A stretch of DNA of 64,000 nucleotides from Proteles cristata cristata. Lineage: Eukaryota; Chordata; Mammalia; Carnivora; Hyaenidae. The notes below the pieces were generated by a model. The model was not told the origin of the DNA. It saw only the letters and a list, made by a program, of their open reading frames with translations, and searched no databases. Below, in pieces: positions 53,986 to 64,000 of this stretch (positions within the stretch are counted from its first letter, which is position 1; each line of letters starts with the position of its first letter). The DNA lies in the NCBI GenBank assembly GCA_017311185.1, contig JAESUZ010003505.1, positions 2,418,001 through 2,482,000 of the forward strand, written 5' to 3'. Position numbers and translations under genes: made by a program.

Positions 53986-55119
53986 TTTTGAAATCGGGGA
54001 GCTGCTGCCGTTGGAGAACCCCGTCTTGGGGTGCAAGGGGACACGCGGGTCACAGTGCCGCTGGGTCCTTCTTCCCTCTATTGCACAAGCTGGAACTTCA
54101 CTTCCAGCGAGGACGGCGCTACACCGGGGCGCAAAGGGACGGATCCACGTGCGTGTGTATTTTCATCAGGCACTTCTCACAGGGGGGTGAGCAGAACCGG
54201 CGACGTGGTCGGTGTCGGTCCCAGAAATCTGTGGGCTAAGGGAGAGCTGCGCTGCACCCCTTCCCCGGGCCCCTGCTTGCGTCTCAGAAGCCAGGGCTGC
54301 GGGTGGGGGGCACTGGATAGCACGAAGGACTCAAGGTCACCAAACATGCCGAGAACACGCTCGCGGTATGGAGTTTCTTCTAAGCAATACTTTTCTGATG
54401 CATTTCATTAAGAAATTAAATAGTTGATCCATTTGAACTCTCATTAATAGATATTAAATGTTGCTTGTTATAAAAATGCTAATAAATCATTAGGTTTTTT
54501 AAAAATTAAACCACCAAATGGCTAACAAATTAAATTTGAATAATTAAGTCTGATATTCCTAGAGAGGGATCGCAGGGGGTGGTGCGTTAGAGAACCTGTT
54601 TTTATTTTGTTTGGAGTTAAACAAAAGGAGCCCGTGCTGACTGCTGGCTCGCGCCTCCCCGGCCCCCTTCCAGAAGGCCATGAGCATCTGCGAGGCAGCT
54701 GCCTGGGCGGAGGCTGCCATTCGGAGGGTGGCCGGGCTACCTGGGCTGCGGGGGCTGCGTCCGTGACCTCGGCCTCATTAGTCCTCGCTCTAAGCAGTCG
54801 CGCTAATCAGTGCCGGCACGTGTTGTTCAAGTGTTGATGGCTCTGTCGCTTTCTGCCTCTTCTCGCCTGCCGCAGGTGATTAAGAGCGCTGACGCTACCA
54901 CAAAGATGGCCAGTCAGCCTCATCTGGAGTTGGAAAGGAAAGCTATGGTCCCCACTCCACGAAAAGGAGGCAGGAGAGAAGCAGGGGCCATTACCGGGAT
55001 AGAGATTTCATTAGAACTCAGAGCCACCTTTCCAGCAGCCTGCCTGAGTGGCTGAGACACTAGCACCAAACACTCTATCCTCTTGAAATACTTGATTCAA
55101 TTCCCAGTCTTTTATTAAC
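53986..55119. other. Unique DNA with an AT-rich block
   Basis: No repeat or gene recognised. 54390-54560 is an AT-rich, repeat-free block with homeodomain-type cores (CTCATTAATAG, GCTAATAAATCATTAGG, TTGAATAATTAAGTC), a candidate regulatory element. Confidence 0.45.
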
Positions 55120-55131
55120 AGTTGAACCCAG

Positions 55132-55359
55132 GGGTGCCTGAGTGGCTCAGTCGGTTAAGCGTCCGACTTCGGCTCAGGTCATGATCTCATACTTTGTGGG
55201 TTCGAACCCTGCGTCGAGCTCTGTGCTGACAGCTAGCTCAGAGCTTGGAGCCTGCTTCGGATTCTGTATCTCCCTCTCTCTCTGACCCTCTCCTGCTCAC
55301 GCTGTCTCTCTCTCTCTCAGAAATAAACCATAAGAAATTAAAAAAAAAAAAAAAAAAAG
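55132..55359 (+). mobile_element. CAN-SINE
   Basis: Head GGGTGCCTGAGTGGCTCAG, B box GGGTTCGAACCCTGCG, a duplicated CAGCTAGCTCAGAG and an 18-base A-run. Flanks AGTTGAACCCAG (55120-55131) and AGTTGAACACAG (55360-55371) are a target duplication with one mismatch. Confidence 0.95.
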
Positions 55360-55799
55360 AGTTGAACACAGGGGCATTAAGTAAGAAGAGAGTCGGTGAT
55401 ATTCTAACTTGCAAACCATTACGGACTGTTTCATACGTTCAGCTGCAGCAAACCACCCGAGCCTGGTGTATATCAAGGTTGGGTCTATTTTTTCTTCTCT
55501 TAAGATGAAAATATGAATCAGACCTTACCTACTCACGGCAATATTAGAGGACATAAAATTACAGGTGAGGGGGAAAGGATCAAGTCTTTAATGCAAAAAA
55601 TCTCAGTTAATGTCACCCAGGCCAAGAAATGGATAAAGAGAAAGGGGCAAAGCCAACAGTGAACAGATGCTTCCAAATGCCCATCAGGCCGATGCCACAC
55701 TGTCATCAAAGCAGTCAGTTCTCAAAGCATGGTCCTGCAGGGTCTTTTCCAGGTTCTGCAGTGTCGAAACTAGTTTCTTTTCTTTCTTTCTGTCTTTCT

Positions 55800-55990
55800 T
55801 TTTTAATGTTCATTTATTTTTGAGAGTGAGAGAAACAAAGTGTGAAAGTGGGAGGGGCAGAGAGAGAGGGAGACACAGAATCTGAAGCAGGCTCCAGGCT
55901 CTGCTGTCAGCAAAAAGCCCAACATGGGGCTCAAGCCCATGACCTGAGCCGAAGTTGGACCCTTAACTTACTGAGCCACCCAGGCACCCC
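55800..55990 (-). mobile_element. CAN-SINE, minus orientation, in hAT
   Basis: Right end ACTGAGCCACCCAGGCACCCC is the head complement. A GA-rich body and TTAATGTTCATTTATTTTTG give the tail complement. A TTCT microsatellite (55775-55800) lies at the tail side. Confidence 0.93.
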
Positions 55991-56249
55991 GAATCTATTT
56001 TCATTATACTACCAAGATGTTATTTGCCCTTTTCGCTGTGTTGATATTTGCACGGATGAGACAAAGCAGTGGTGGGTAAAGTGCTGGTGAATGAACCAGG
56101 GCAGCGGTGCCAACTTGTGCTAGTACTGTTCACCACTACACCCTGGGGGAAGGGAAGAAGAAGATAAAAGGCCCGTTTCGCTTAAGAATGTCCTTAATGA
56201 AGCCTGAAAAAGGTATTACTTGTACTTAATCTTCAATCTTGAGTCTCTC

Positions 56250-57165
56250 TGTCATTCCCTGCAAACCCAAGAGCAGCGATGAAAAGCACTCATTCGGTTG
56301 CTGGGTTGTTTGAGTCGCAAGCCCAACTAGCCTCTCGGCTCCTGGAACATGTTTGCTGGAAAGAAAAACAGACACACTGTGGTTCCTCAGCGTTAGGTAT
56401 ACAGAAAATGTTTTCTTGAAAATGAACAAAGTAAGCCTCTCACTTCAAGGAAAATGAAATGATAAAATCAAGCTTTCAAGATAAAATGCAATTAGAGTTT
56501 TGGAGAACTTGTTATCTGGCACTGAGCTTGACAGTTTCCCAATACTTAAAAGACTATTCTAACGAGATCAGCTGTGATATTTATATAGAAGTGATTTGGG
56601 GATAGTGTACAATAAAGTGTGTCAACATGTGGAAGATCTACCTACCTAAGTGAACCAGCATTCTCCAAATAGCCAACGTTAGTATCGTGCATGGGTAAAA
56701 CATCAGTTCGAGGTACAAGATAGATGAGTCAATTTTAATGTAAGATAATAGGAAATGTTCGCTGATATGGTTTCAGATTTTACATAGCAACTCATTTTTT
56801 TTAATGTTTATTTTTGAGAGAGACAGACAAAATGTGAGCGGGGGAAGGGCAGCGAGACAGGGAGACACAGAATCCGAAGCAGGCTCCAGGCTCTGAGCTG
56901 TCAGCACAGAGCCCGACGTGGGGTTCAAACCTGCCAACTGTGAGGTCATGACCTGAGCTGAAGTTGGATGCTTAGCTGACTGAGCCACCGAGGCACCTCC
57001 ACATAGCAACTCATCTTAAAGAAAAGTACCACTTATCAAGTTGTGGTGTGGTATCGAAGAATATTTACAGTTTTCTGAAAAGGCTATTAAAATGTTCTTC
57101 CCTTTCCCAACCATATATCTGCACGTAGTGGGACTTTCCTCATAAACTTCATATAAAATATGCCC
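56250..57165 (+). pseudogene. hAT transposase C-terminal relic (ZBED5/SCAND3-like)
   Basis: Broken frames read, in order: KALIRL (about 56283), MNKVSLSLQGK (56422-56454, the LNxLNxxLQGK-type hallmark), ELDSFPILKR (about 56527), CQHVEDLPT and VNQHSPN (about 56620-56670), AWVKHQFEVQDR (about 56690), FADMVSDFT (about 56758) and, after the SINE, LWCGIEEYLQFSEKAIKM and FFPFPTIYL, the start of the hAT dimerisation domain. Several stops and frameshifts interrupt it. Human domesticated relatives exist in this family, but this copy is dead. Confidence 0.8.
56796..57000 (-). mobile_element. CAN-SINE, minus orientation, in hAT transposase
   Basis: A perfect 14-bp duplication ACATAGCAACTCAT lies at 56782-56795 and 57001-57014. 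Right end ACTGAGCCACCGAGGCACC is the head complement. Confidence 0.95.
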
Positions 57166-57699
57166 GCGGACAGGAAGTGCTCACAGAAAGGAACATCTGT
57201 TTTCTCTTAAAACTCATTTAAAAAGACGATGTAAGACATCGCTACTCTTTTCACTAAATAGCTTTTATTGTTCTGGAAAATAGTTCTTTGTCATAGAAGT
57301 ATGTTAACACGTAAAGGGTTTATTATTGTTATTTGAAATGAATGAAAAACATTTTTAATTTTGTTTTAATCTCTAATATGGTACATATCAATAGCTATAA
57401 CCTACAAAAACGAAAGTGTTTGGGGATCAATATGGTTTTGAATGAGGAATATGATAATTTTCTTCCCTTCTGATGAGAACTCAGGATTTAGTCTCTTTGC
57501 AATTGTCCTGTATATCATATGGCAGCATTACCTAGGGTCACCATGCGCCCCCGATAACCCTCCTATTTATTTATCTTGCCCAATAAGTTTTAAGAGTGAA
57601 GAGAGGCCCTGAGACCATAAAGTCTGAAAGCTGCTGCTTCTAAGGAATCTAGCATAAGGCAACAGGAGAAGGGGGCGCTCTTAAAAACCCCAGTACCAA

Positions 57700-57951
57700 C
57701 TGTGGAAATGTTCCAGGTCAAAGGAGCTAAAGAGACACGACCACTAGATGTTAACTCCAACCCTTGGATTGGATCCTGTACTTTGGTGCTGTAAGAAAAC
57801 TATGAAATCAACCCAACGAAACTGGAGTATGAATGGTAAAGTATTGCAACATTAAAGGTACTGACGTTGATAAATATACTGTGGTTATAGATGAAGATAC
57901 TCGCGTCCATGGGAAAAACACACAGTATTTAGGAGCCATCTACCCTCAAAT
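57700..57951 (+). mobile_element. Old interspersed repeat, probably L1M 3' UTR
   Basis: GGAGCTAAAGAGACACGACC, CTTGGATTGGATCCTGTAC and ATACTGTGGTTATAGATGA resemble a common old repeat that I associate with L1 3' UTRs. The class is uncertain. Confidence 0.4.
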
Positions 57952-57964
57952 GGTGTGTGTGTGG

Positions 57965-57995
<31 letters not shown>

Positions 57996-58001
57996 GCGCG
58001 T
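57952..58001 (+). repeat. (GT)n-(GC)n microsatellite, Z-DNA prone
   Basis: About five GT units, GGG, about ten GT units and about eight GC units form one alternating purine-pyrimidine tract, the sequence type that most readily adopts Z-DNA. Confidence 0.92.
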
Positions 58002-59282
58002 ACAGTGTGCATGTGCTTGTATCCCTTTCTTATAGTTCTGCCCCAACTGAGAAATGAAGATTTTTTTTCTTACACAGGAGTTTGAAAGCCGAATCAAAGG
58101 ACCACAAAATCCCCATGACGCAGACATCACTGCCCAACTCAACAAATACCTTAACCCCTAATATGTGAAAAACAGCTGCGTAACTTGCATAATCCAACTA
58201 CTAGGCGACGTCTTCCCAAGCAAGGTGTATATGGTGCCACCGTCGTTACTACCATCCCCCCCTCCCCCGCTTCTCCCCTGCGGCCTCCACTGTGGACCCT
58301 GGAACGCAGGTTCTGAACCAGCCTCCCTTGCAGCCGAGGGTGGTCACGTGATCCGCGTGTGGCCAATGAGACAGAAGCGATGCTTGCTGAGGCTTCTGGG
58401 AAAGCTTCTGCTTTCCGGATGAAAGGGACACGCCCCCCCCCCACCTCCCGTCGCCTTGTTCTTGCTTTGAATGGGGACACTTGGCGCTTGACAACACAAA
58501 CTGGCGGACGTGGTGCTAAAGACAGCTGAGTGCAGGTAAAAAGGCGCAGATCTTTGCGGGCATCACTGAGCGACCGACCCGCTCCACCAAATGCTTGCCT
58601 TTGTATTTCTTAGTACGTGAGGACAAAATTTACTGTGTGTTGAAGCCACTCAGAGTCAGGTGTCTGTTACTTGGAGCTGCACAGGCTCCTGATGCCTGCT
58701 CGTTCGGGAGAAAATGGGGAAGAGACAGCAGAATAAACAGGAAAGGCTGTATACGCCCTGCACGACTGTGCAGAGGAAGGAATCCCGTAACAAAACGCCC
58801 ATTAAAAATGCGGACCAAGTGGCATTTTTAACAAGACCAAAGATGTAACAATGTCCATGAGCAAAAGTTAAAATAAAGAACCCCTGCCCAACGGTAAGCT
58901 TTCTTTGGTGATTTAAGACCTGAAAAGGTCAAGCCAGCTTCTAATCAGATGGGTTTAAATGGAAACCTCCTCTGCAGGCATTCTGCCAAGAGTGTGTATT
59001 ATTGCCAAATTCCTAATTCAAACCCACATATAAGAATGCTTAATCTGAAACACTGAAGTTTAAAATACGACATTTATTAAATAGTAATCTCCCCTCTCTC
59101 TCAAAAGATAAATGTGCCCATTAACCCTGCATGCTAACAGGAAGATTTCTTACATTCTATTTAACCATTTTTTCCCCAAAACATTCATGAGGAAATCAGG
59201 ACAGAAAAAATAATTTAGGAAGTGGACTCCTGATCATCTGCTTCACTGAATTAAAGTACAATCAGGTTCCTAACTTTTAAAC
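58002..59282. other. Unique DNA without a gene
   Basis: A strong acceptor-like TTTTTTTTCTTACACAG ends at 58077, followed by 27 open codons. No donor or gene model supports it. C-runs lie at 58431-58443. Confidence 0.4.
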
Positions 59283-59298
59283 AGAAATACTAAACATG

Positions 59299-59508
59299 GG
59301 GCCGCTGGGTGGCTCAGTTGGTCAAGCGTCCAACTCGGGCTCAGGTCATGATCTCACACTTCACGAGTTTGAGCCCTGGGTGGTGCTCTGTGCTGACAGC
59401 TTAGAGCGTGGAGCCTGCTTCTGATTCTGTGTCTCCTTCTCTCTCTGTCCCTCCACCTCTCCTGCTCTGTCTCTGTCTCTCTCAAACAATAAACAAACAT
59501 TTAAAAAA
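59299..59508 (+). mobile_element. CAN-SINE
   Basis: Head GGGCCGCTGGGTGGCTCAG, B box GAGTTTGAGCCCTGGG, tail AACAATAAACAAACATTTAA. Flanks AGAAATACTAAACATG (59283-59298) and AGAAAGAGTAAACATG (59509-59524) are the target duplication with two changes. Confidence 0.95.
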
Positions 59509-59559
59509 AGAAAGAGTAAACATGTATATTACATCCCTCTGAGTACTGTACGTGCAAAC

Positions 59560-59690
59560 ACGTGCGTGGAGTGGGAGGCAATGGGGTACAAAGATACACA
59601 ACACACAACACCTGCTCTTGTGGAGTTAATCATCTCGTTAGAGCAGGAAGAGAGCAACATGAAAAGTTAAATGAAGTGTTTCAATAACAG
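59560..59690 (-). mobile_element. L2 3' fragment
   Basis: GGGGTACAAAGATACACAAC, CTGCTCTTGTGGAGTTAATC and CAACATGAAAAGTTAAATGA resemble the complement of the L2 3' end. Confidence 0.5.
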
Positions 59691-59927
59691 TTCTAGACAG
59701 TAGAAGAGATGTCATAAAACAGTGCACAATTCATTGCCAAAAAGATTGTTGCTGACAATAACTGCTATAGAATTTCAGAGAAGAAAAAGGTGATTTTGAG
59801 CCGAGGAAAGCCTGGTGAGACTTTAGAGCAAGCAGGATCCCAGCTCAATCTGAAAGATATATAGAAGTCTGTGAGTGGGCACAGGAAGTGTGTTAAGAGC
59901 CTCCCTGAATGCTGTTAAAAATACAAC

Positions 59928-59968
59928 ATATATACTATATATATATATATATATATACACACACATAT
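59928..59968. repeat. (TA)n-(CA)n microsatellite
   Basis: TA array of about 14 units followed by ACACACACATATG. Confidence 0.9.
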
Positions 59969-60062
59969 GAGCGCCTTCAGGATGCTTGGGTGACTGGTAT
60001 AGGAAGGGAGGCTCCCAGGGACTCAGGTGGTTGATGCCAGGTTGTAAGGAAACATCAGGACA

Positions 60063-60545
60063 TTCAAAAAAAATTTTGGCCAAAAGCGGGAAACAACCCA
60101 AGTGTCCACCACCAAATGAATGGATAAACAAAACATGGTGTGCAGTGGAATATTATTCAACCTTCAAAAGGAAGTTAGTTCTGACACGTGCTACAACACA
60201 GATAAACCTTGAAGGCATTATTGGCCGAGTGAAAGCCAGTCACAAAGAAAATTCTGTGTGATTCCATCATATATAGGATATACGTAAGGGATTGAATTCA
60301 CAGAGATGGAAAGTAAAATGTGGGCTGCCAGGGGCTGAGCGGAAAGGGGAAGGGAGAGGTAGTTGTTTCGTGGGGACAGAACTTCAGTGTTGGAAGCTGA
60401 AAAGAATTCTGGAGATGGATCCTGGTAATGGTTGTATGATACACATGTACTTAATACCACTGAACCAGGCACTTTAAAATGGCGAAGATGGTAAATCTTG
60501 TGTGCATTCGAACATATTAAAATATGTATTTGAGCACGAAGAGAG
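60063..60545 (+). mobile_element. L1M 3' end
   Basis: GCGGGAAACAACCCAAGTGT, CAGTGGAATATTATTCAACC, GTGTGATTCCATCATATATA, GGCTGCCAGGGGCTGAGCGG and ATACACATGTACTTAATACC cover the end of ORF2 and the 3' UTR of an old L1. Confidence 0.85.
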
Positions 60546-60549
60546 AGTT

Positions 60550-60755
60550 GGGGGGCTGAGTTGGTTGAGTGTCCCACTCTTGATTTTGGCTCAGATCATG
60601 ATCCCAGGGTCGTGGGATCCAGCTCCGCGTCAGGCTCTATGGTGACAGCTCAGAGCCTGGAGCCTGCTTCGGACTCCATGTCTCCCTCTCTCTCTCTGCT
60701 TCTCCCCTGCTCACACTCTGTCTCTGTCTTAAAAATAATAAAGATCAAAAAAAAA
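60550..60755 (+). mobile_element. CAN-SINE, head shortened
   Basis: GGGGGGCTGAGTTGGTTGAG, CAGATCATGATCCCAGGGTC, GTCAGGCTCTATGGTGACAG and tail AAAAATAATAAAGATCAAAA follow the SINE order. Confidence 0.9.
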
Positions 60756-60844
60756 TTCTCCTTCTCTCCCTCTGCTCCTCCTGTGACTCCTGTGCACGCA
60801 CTCTCTCTCTCTCAAATAAATACATACATACATACATACATACA
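60756..60844 (+). mobile_element. Second SINE 3' tail with (CATA)n
   Basis: A second CT body (TTCTCCTTCTCTCCCTCTGC), CTCTCTCTCAAATAAATA and a CATA array (60820-60844) follow directly. It is either a partial SINE or a tail duplication of the previous one. Confidence 0.7.
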
Positions 60845-61274
60845 GAGAGAGAAGAGCAGCCGGCGAGTGGAAGCAGGCACTGGGAATCAAGGAGCGCGGG
60901 GCTGGAGAGAGACCTGGCCGTTGGCTACAACAAGCAAGCGCAGCATCCTTTTCAGCCTCCAGGCTTGTGAGTCCTCTGGGCTCCACCTACTAATTCCACC
61001 ACTGAGCGGGGAGCAGGTAGTAGAAAGAACCCGTCTCCCGATTTTCTTTGGAAACATTGAACTCAATTTAATTATGGACCTTTACAATCCTTTTACATCT
61101 TTGACCTTGGAGAGGGAGTAAGAGCCAGACCCCTGCAGACATTTCACTTCTGGCCCCTGCCTGTCCCCCACAGTCCTTACTCAGGATGTGGACACTAAAA
61201 GTAGACAACTCAACCCCAGAGAAAGTGCAGGTCATGTCCGCAGGGCACCGGTACAGGGACAGCCGGTGTAAATA

Positions 61275-61373
61275 TTGATTTACTTAAGTAAACTCGACAT
61301 CCAGCACGGGACTGGAACTCACAACCCTGAGATCAAGAGTCACACGTTCTTCTGATCGAGCCAGCCAGGTGCA
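61275..61373 (-). mobile_element. Older short CAN-SINE lineage, minus orientation
   Basis: ATTGATTTACTTAAGTAAAC, GGACTGGAACTCACAACCC, GAGATCAAGAGTCACACG and GATCGAGCCAGCCAGGTGC are the complement of the same short lineage as 42868, without a CT body. Confidence 0.8.
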
Positions 61374-62042
61374 CACAGCCCCCCTTTTTTCTTAATACTT
61401 GGGTAGCGTTTTTTCTCGCTTAGCAAAGAGGGAAACAGAGCCGGCTCAGCAAGATGACTCTCCACGCTGTCGCACCTGTTCAGGCCTGGCCCTCCAGGCT
61501 CCCAAGCGGCTCCTCAGGGAGGGCAAAGTTCTGTGTTTGGGATTTCGGGAGCCACCACATGACAAACCTGACTGGCTGAAAGTTGAGCCGACCTTGGGTG
61601 CCTCCATCTCCTTGTGGCCCCATTTCATCAAACAACACATTGAAGAAGTTTTAGAGTAGAAAAGAAGAAATGGGCCGGAACAAGCTTTGGAAGTATGAAT
61701 GCGGTACGCTCTGTCAAGTGGCTATTAACAGTTCCTTTGGATTCACCAATCTGTTGAGTTCAACTACAGGAAAAGGTTGTATGTGAAGGTATGTCAAGTC
61801 AGCCTTTCTGTCTCTCATCATTATGTGAAAAAATAAAAATACTTTCGTACTCTTCAGATTGTCTGGATTGTGACAGGGTGTAGACAATGTCAATGCTAAG
61901 GCTCATTATTAGAAGCATTTCAATGTGGAAGTTACCAGCTGGTAACAGGGTCAGTGGAAATTAAGGGCACATTGGTAAGAAACCTTGTTAAGGACATAAA
62001 TTTTTTAAATCACTGGATGAGAATTTACTCCTTATATCAACT
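61374..62042. other. Unique DNA without a gene
   Basis: An 86-codon open frame at 61399-61659 starts at TTG, not ATG, and is unrecognised. No repeat seen. Confidence 0.4.
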
Positions 62043-62240
62043 TAAAAAAAATTTTTTTGAAAGAGAGCATAAGTGCACAGGTAAAGGGCAGAGAGAGAGA
62101 GAGAAAGAGAGAGTGTGTCTTAAGCAGGCTTCATGCTCAGTGCTGGGCCCAATGCATGACTCTATTTTGTGACCCTGAGATCACAACCTCAGCCAAAATC
62201 AAGAGCTGGACAGTTAACCTACTGAACCGCCCAGGCACTC
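62043..62240 (-). mobile_element. CAN-SINE, minus orientation
   Basis: TACTGAACCGCCCAGGCACTC is the head complement and GAGAGAGAGAGAAAGAGAGAG the CT-body complement. Diverged. Confidence 0.88.
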
Positions 62241-62255
62241 CAACTTTTAATTTCT

Positions 62256-62451
62256 TTTTTTTTTAAACGTTTCTATATTTTTGAAAGACACACTGTGAGC
62301 ATGGGAGAGGCAGAGAGAGACACACAGAATCCGAAGCGGGTCCAGGCTCTGAGCGGTCAGCCGAGAGCCCAATGTGGGGCTCGAACCCACGACCGGAGAT
62401 CATGACCTGAGCCGAAGTCAGAGGCTTAACACACTGAGCCACCCAGGCGCC
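62256..62451 (-). mobile_element. CAN-SINE, minus orientation, next to another
   Basis: Right end ACTGAGCCACCCAGGCGCC. Flanks CTCCAACTTTTAATTTCT (62238-62255) and CTCCAACTTTGAGTTTCT (62452-62469) are an 18-bp target duplication with two changes. Confidence 0.95.
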
Positions 62452-62469
62452 CTCCAACTTTGAGTTTCT

Positions 62470-64000
62470 AATCAAAAACAGTCTTCGGTGGATCAGGGTG
62501 TAGAACCGCTTTTTCATTCAAAATACAGGTGAGCACAAATACTGTTTTCTTCCGGGGGAGCCACTTTGATTAAGTCAGAAAGTAAATGAGGAGTCCGAGT
62601 ACCAGGAAAAAGAAAAAGTTGGCGAAGTTGGGCTTCATCAAGCGAACGGTTCTACTAGTCTATGACCTAGCCACCTGGGTCACCTCTAACTGTAAATAGG
62701 GACCACCAGAGAATCCACCTGATGCAGGCACTCGGTAATTACTGACAGATGCACATACTCATGGTGAAATGGCTTTGGATCCCTCCAACAGTTACGAAGG
62801 AAAAGCAGGGCTAGCTTTCGGTCTTTTCGGAATTCTCGGGCACCCCTCAACTGGTAGAAACATGCTAAGCTTTTCCCTGTAACTGTGATCCTGGGTCCAG
62901 TAAGTCCTGGGCCCAGGGTTATTTTGCCTGCCTCCGACGACGGTGACCCGTTAATTCTAGCCATTGGGGGGCACTGGACCCTTGAGCTCGGGTCCTCCCA
63001 CGGAGTCCTGGGCAAGGCGTCCTGGCTAATGACTTGCTAAAATTGCCGTTTTTTAAGTGGCCTTACCTTAAAAAACAGAAACAACTGAATCATGAATATT
63101 AAAGCTTCCTACCAGGGTTACAAATAGAGAGCTACCTTCTCTGCATCCTTGGGCCCTCCTGCAATGATCTATTCTTCGACCTAAATGTTTTTAATCCTCA
63201 AGTGGATATGGACATCGGAAGATGAGAAATTATGCCCGGCATGCCGCAAGTTTAGGTCACTGGTTGTGCCAGCCTACGTTTTTATTCAAGTTCCTCTCAG
63301 TTTTTCTTTATAGGCTTGTTCCTTTGTTTTCCTCATCTGTAATTTAGGAAAAGCTGGCCAGTATATTATATCACTTTCACTGCTGGGTCTTGTTGGGGTT
63401 CAGAAGTCTTTAAGGACAGACTTGTTGAAAAAAAAAAAAAGAAGAAGAAAAGCATAAAATGTGTCAGGGAAATGGAGTTCCTATAATTTCACTCACAAAT
63501 TTTGCCTTTTAAATGTAGTTCTCCTGATGACAGTTCTGTGAAAGATGGCTTCCTTATTGTCATTTATTAGCCGTGACAGACAGCAACATGATTCTCAGAT
63601 ACAGTCTCCCTTTGCCACAATTATCCAGTAATGCCCGCAAGGCAGAGGACTGCTCCAAACTCCTTCCTTCTGGAATGCTTCTCCCGAAGGCAACAGTTCA
63701 AAGCAAACCTCTATTAACTGGAACACTGACATCTGCAGAATTCTCTGGACATGAAGCTCCCACTACTCCTACGGTGATACTAGACACTAAGACATAATTA
63801 CTTACAGTCCAGTCACCAGGAAATCAAGGTCAGCGCCCGGTCTAGATGTGAAGCCTCACATACCGGCTCGAAGGACCGCCACCACATAAATCACCCAAGC
63901 ACAGACTGTCCATAGATGTACTTCCTCCTTAGCAAGGATCTTTCCTTGTTAAACCTGCACCAGCAGTGGGGGAAACATAATTTTTTCCCTTGCTAAAATT
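62470..64000. other. Unique DNA at the window end
   Basis: No repeat recognised except an A-run at 63429-63440. A 109-codon minus-strand frame (62686-63015) and a 74-codon plus frame (63573-63797) have no match. No DCTD exon is recognisable. Confidence 0.45.

Larger units (their letters stand above)
55718..57637 (+). mobile_element. Decayed hAT DNA transposon carrying two SINEs
   Basis: The left end TCTCAAAGCATGGTCC and the complement of the right end (AGACTTTATGGTCTCAGGGCC) resemble hAT terminal inverted repeats. AATCTATTTTCATTATACTA and CCAAGATGTTATTTGCCC follow the left end. The middle encodes a broken transposase (see the 56250-57165 entry). SINEs at 55800 and 56796 were inserted later. 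The 8-bp hAT duplication is not visible. Confidence 0.75.

Noticed and set aside
61399..61659. 86-codon frame starting MGSVF
   Set aside because: The start codon is TTG and no related protein is recognised.
62686..63015. 109-codon minus-strand frame
   Set aside because: No recognised domain or splice signals; not DCTD.
1..64000. tRNA-like heads of the SINEs as tRNA genes
   Set aside because: They lack a cloverleaf and are followed by the SINE body; only polymerase III promoter remnants.
1..64000. CRISPR arrays, operons, riboswitches, attachment sites
   Set aside because: None seen; the sequence is a mammalian nuclear genome, and the regular repeats are microsatellites, a minisatellite and SINEs.

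Overview
The window is mammalian nuclear DNA, almost certainly from a carnivore and most likely a cat (Felidae). More than 30 copies of a lysine-tRNA-derived CAN-SINE carry the head seen in cats (GGGCGCCTGGGTGGCTCAG), a CT-rich body and an AATAAA-rich tail. The dog-type SINE head is absent. Older mammalian repeats (MIR, L2, L1M, MaLR/MLT1, hAT) fill the background. No bacterial-type operons, CRISPR arrays or intact tRNA/rRNA genes are present. Family names here come from memory of consensus sequences; no database search was possible.

Gene content. The only protein-coding gene I can support is the terminal exon of teneurin-3 (TENM3) on the + strand. The splice acceptor ends at 1335, the coding part is 1336-2091 (251 codons plus stop), and the 3' UTR of about 2.8 kb runs to a polyadenylation signal at 4889-4894. 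The exon encodes the C-terminal Tox-GHH-like region and the teneurin C-terminal associated peptide (TCAP-3). Bases 1-1335 are the end of the preceding intron.

Layout downstream. From about 4.9 kb to 64 kb the sequence is intergenic. In human the next gene downstream of TENM3 is DCTD, as I recall; no DCTD exon is visible here. Three kinds of sequence make up this part. (1) Unique, partly GC-rich DNA has four CpG-dense patches (about 8.6-9.0, 34.0-34.3, 39.3-39.5 and 53.1-54.0 kb). The first has clustered ETS and YY1 motifs and looks like a promoter. (2) AT-rich, repeat-free blocks with homeodomain-type motifs (about 5.25, 23.9 and 54.4 kb) are candidate regulatory elements of the TENM3 domain. 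(3) Nested transposons include a 5'-truncated L1 with one stop in its ORF2 frame and a clear target-site duplication (18.4-20.07 kb), a candidate solo gammaretrovirus-like LTR (31.2 kb), several MLT1 LTRs, a decayed hAT transposon with a recognisable transposase C-terminus (55.7-57.6 kb), and many SINEs.

Most interesting item. At 48.1 kb a tRNA-Phe 5' half sits between perfect 18-bp direct repeats, with no poly(A) tail, inside an old L2 element. It looks like a tailless retropseudogene made from a tRNA fragment. Long open frames in the GC-rich intergenic DNA are judged non-coding.
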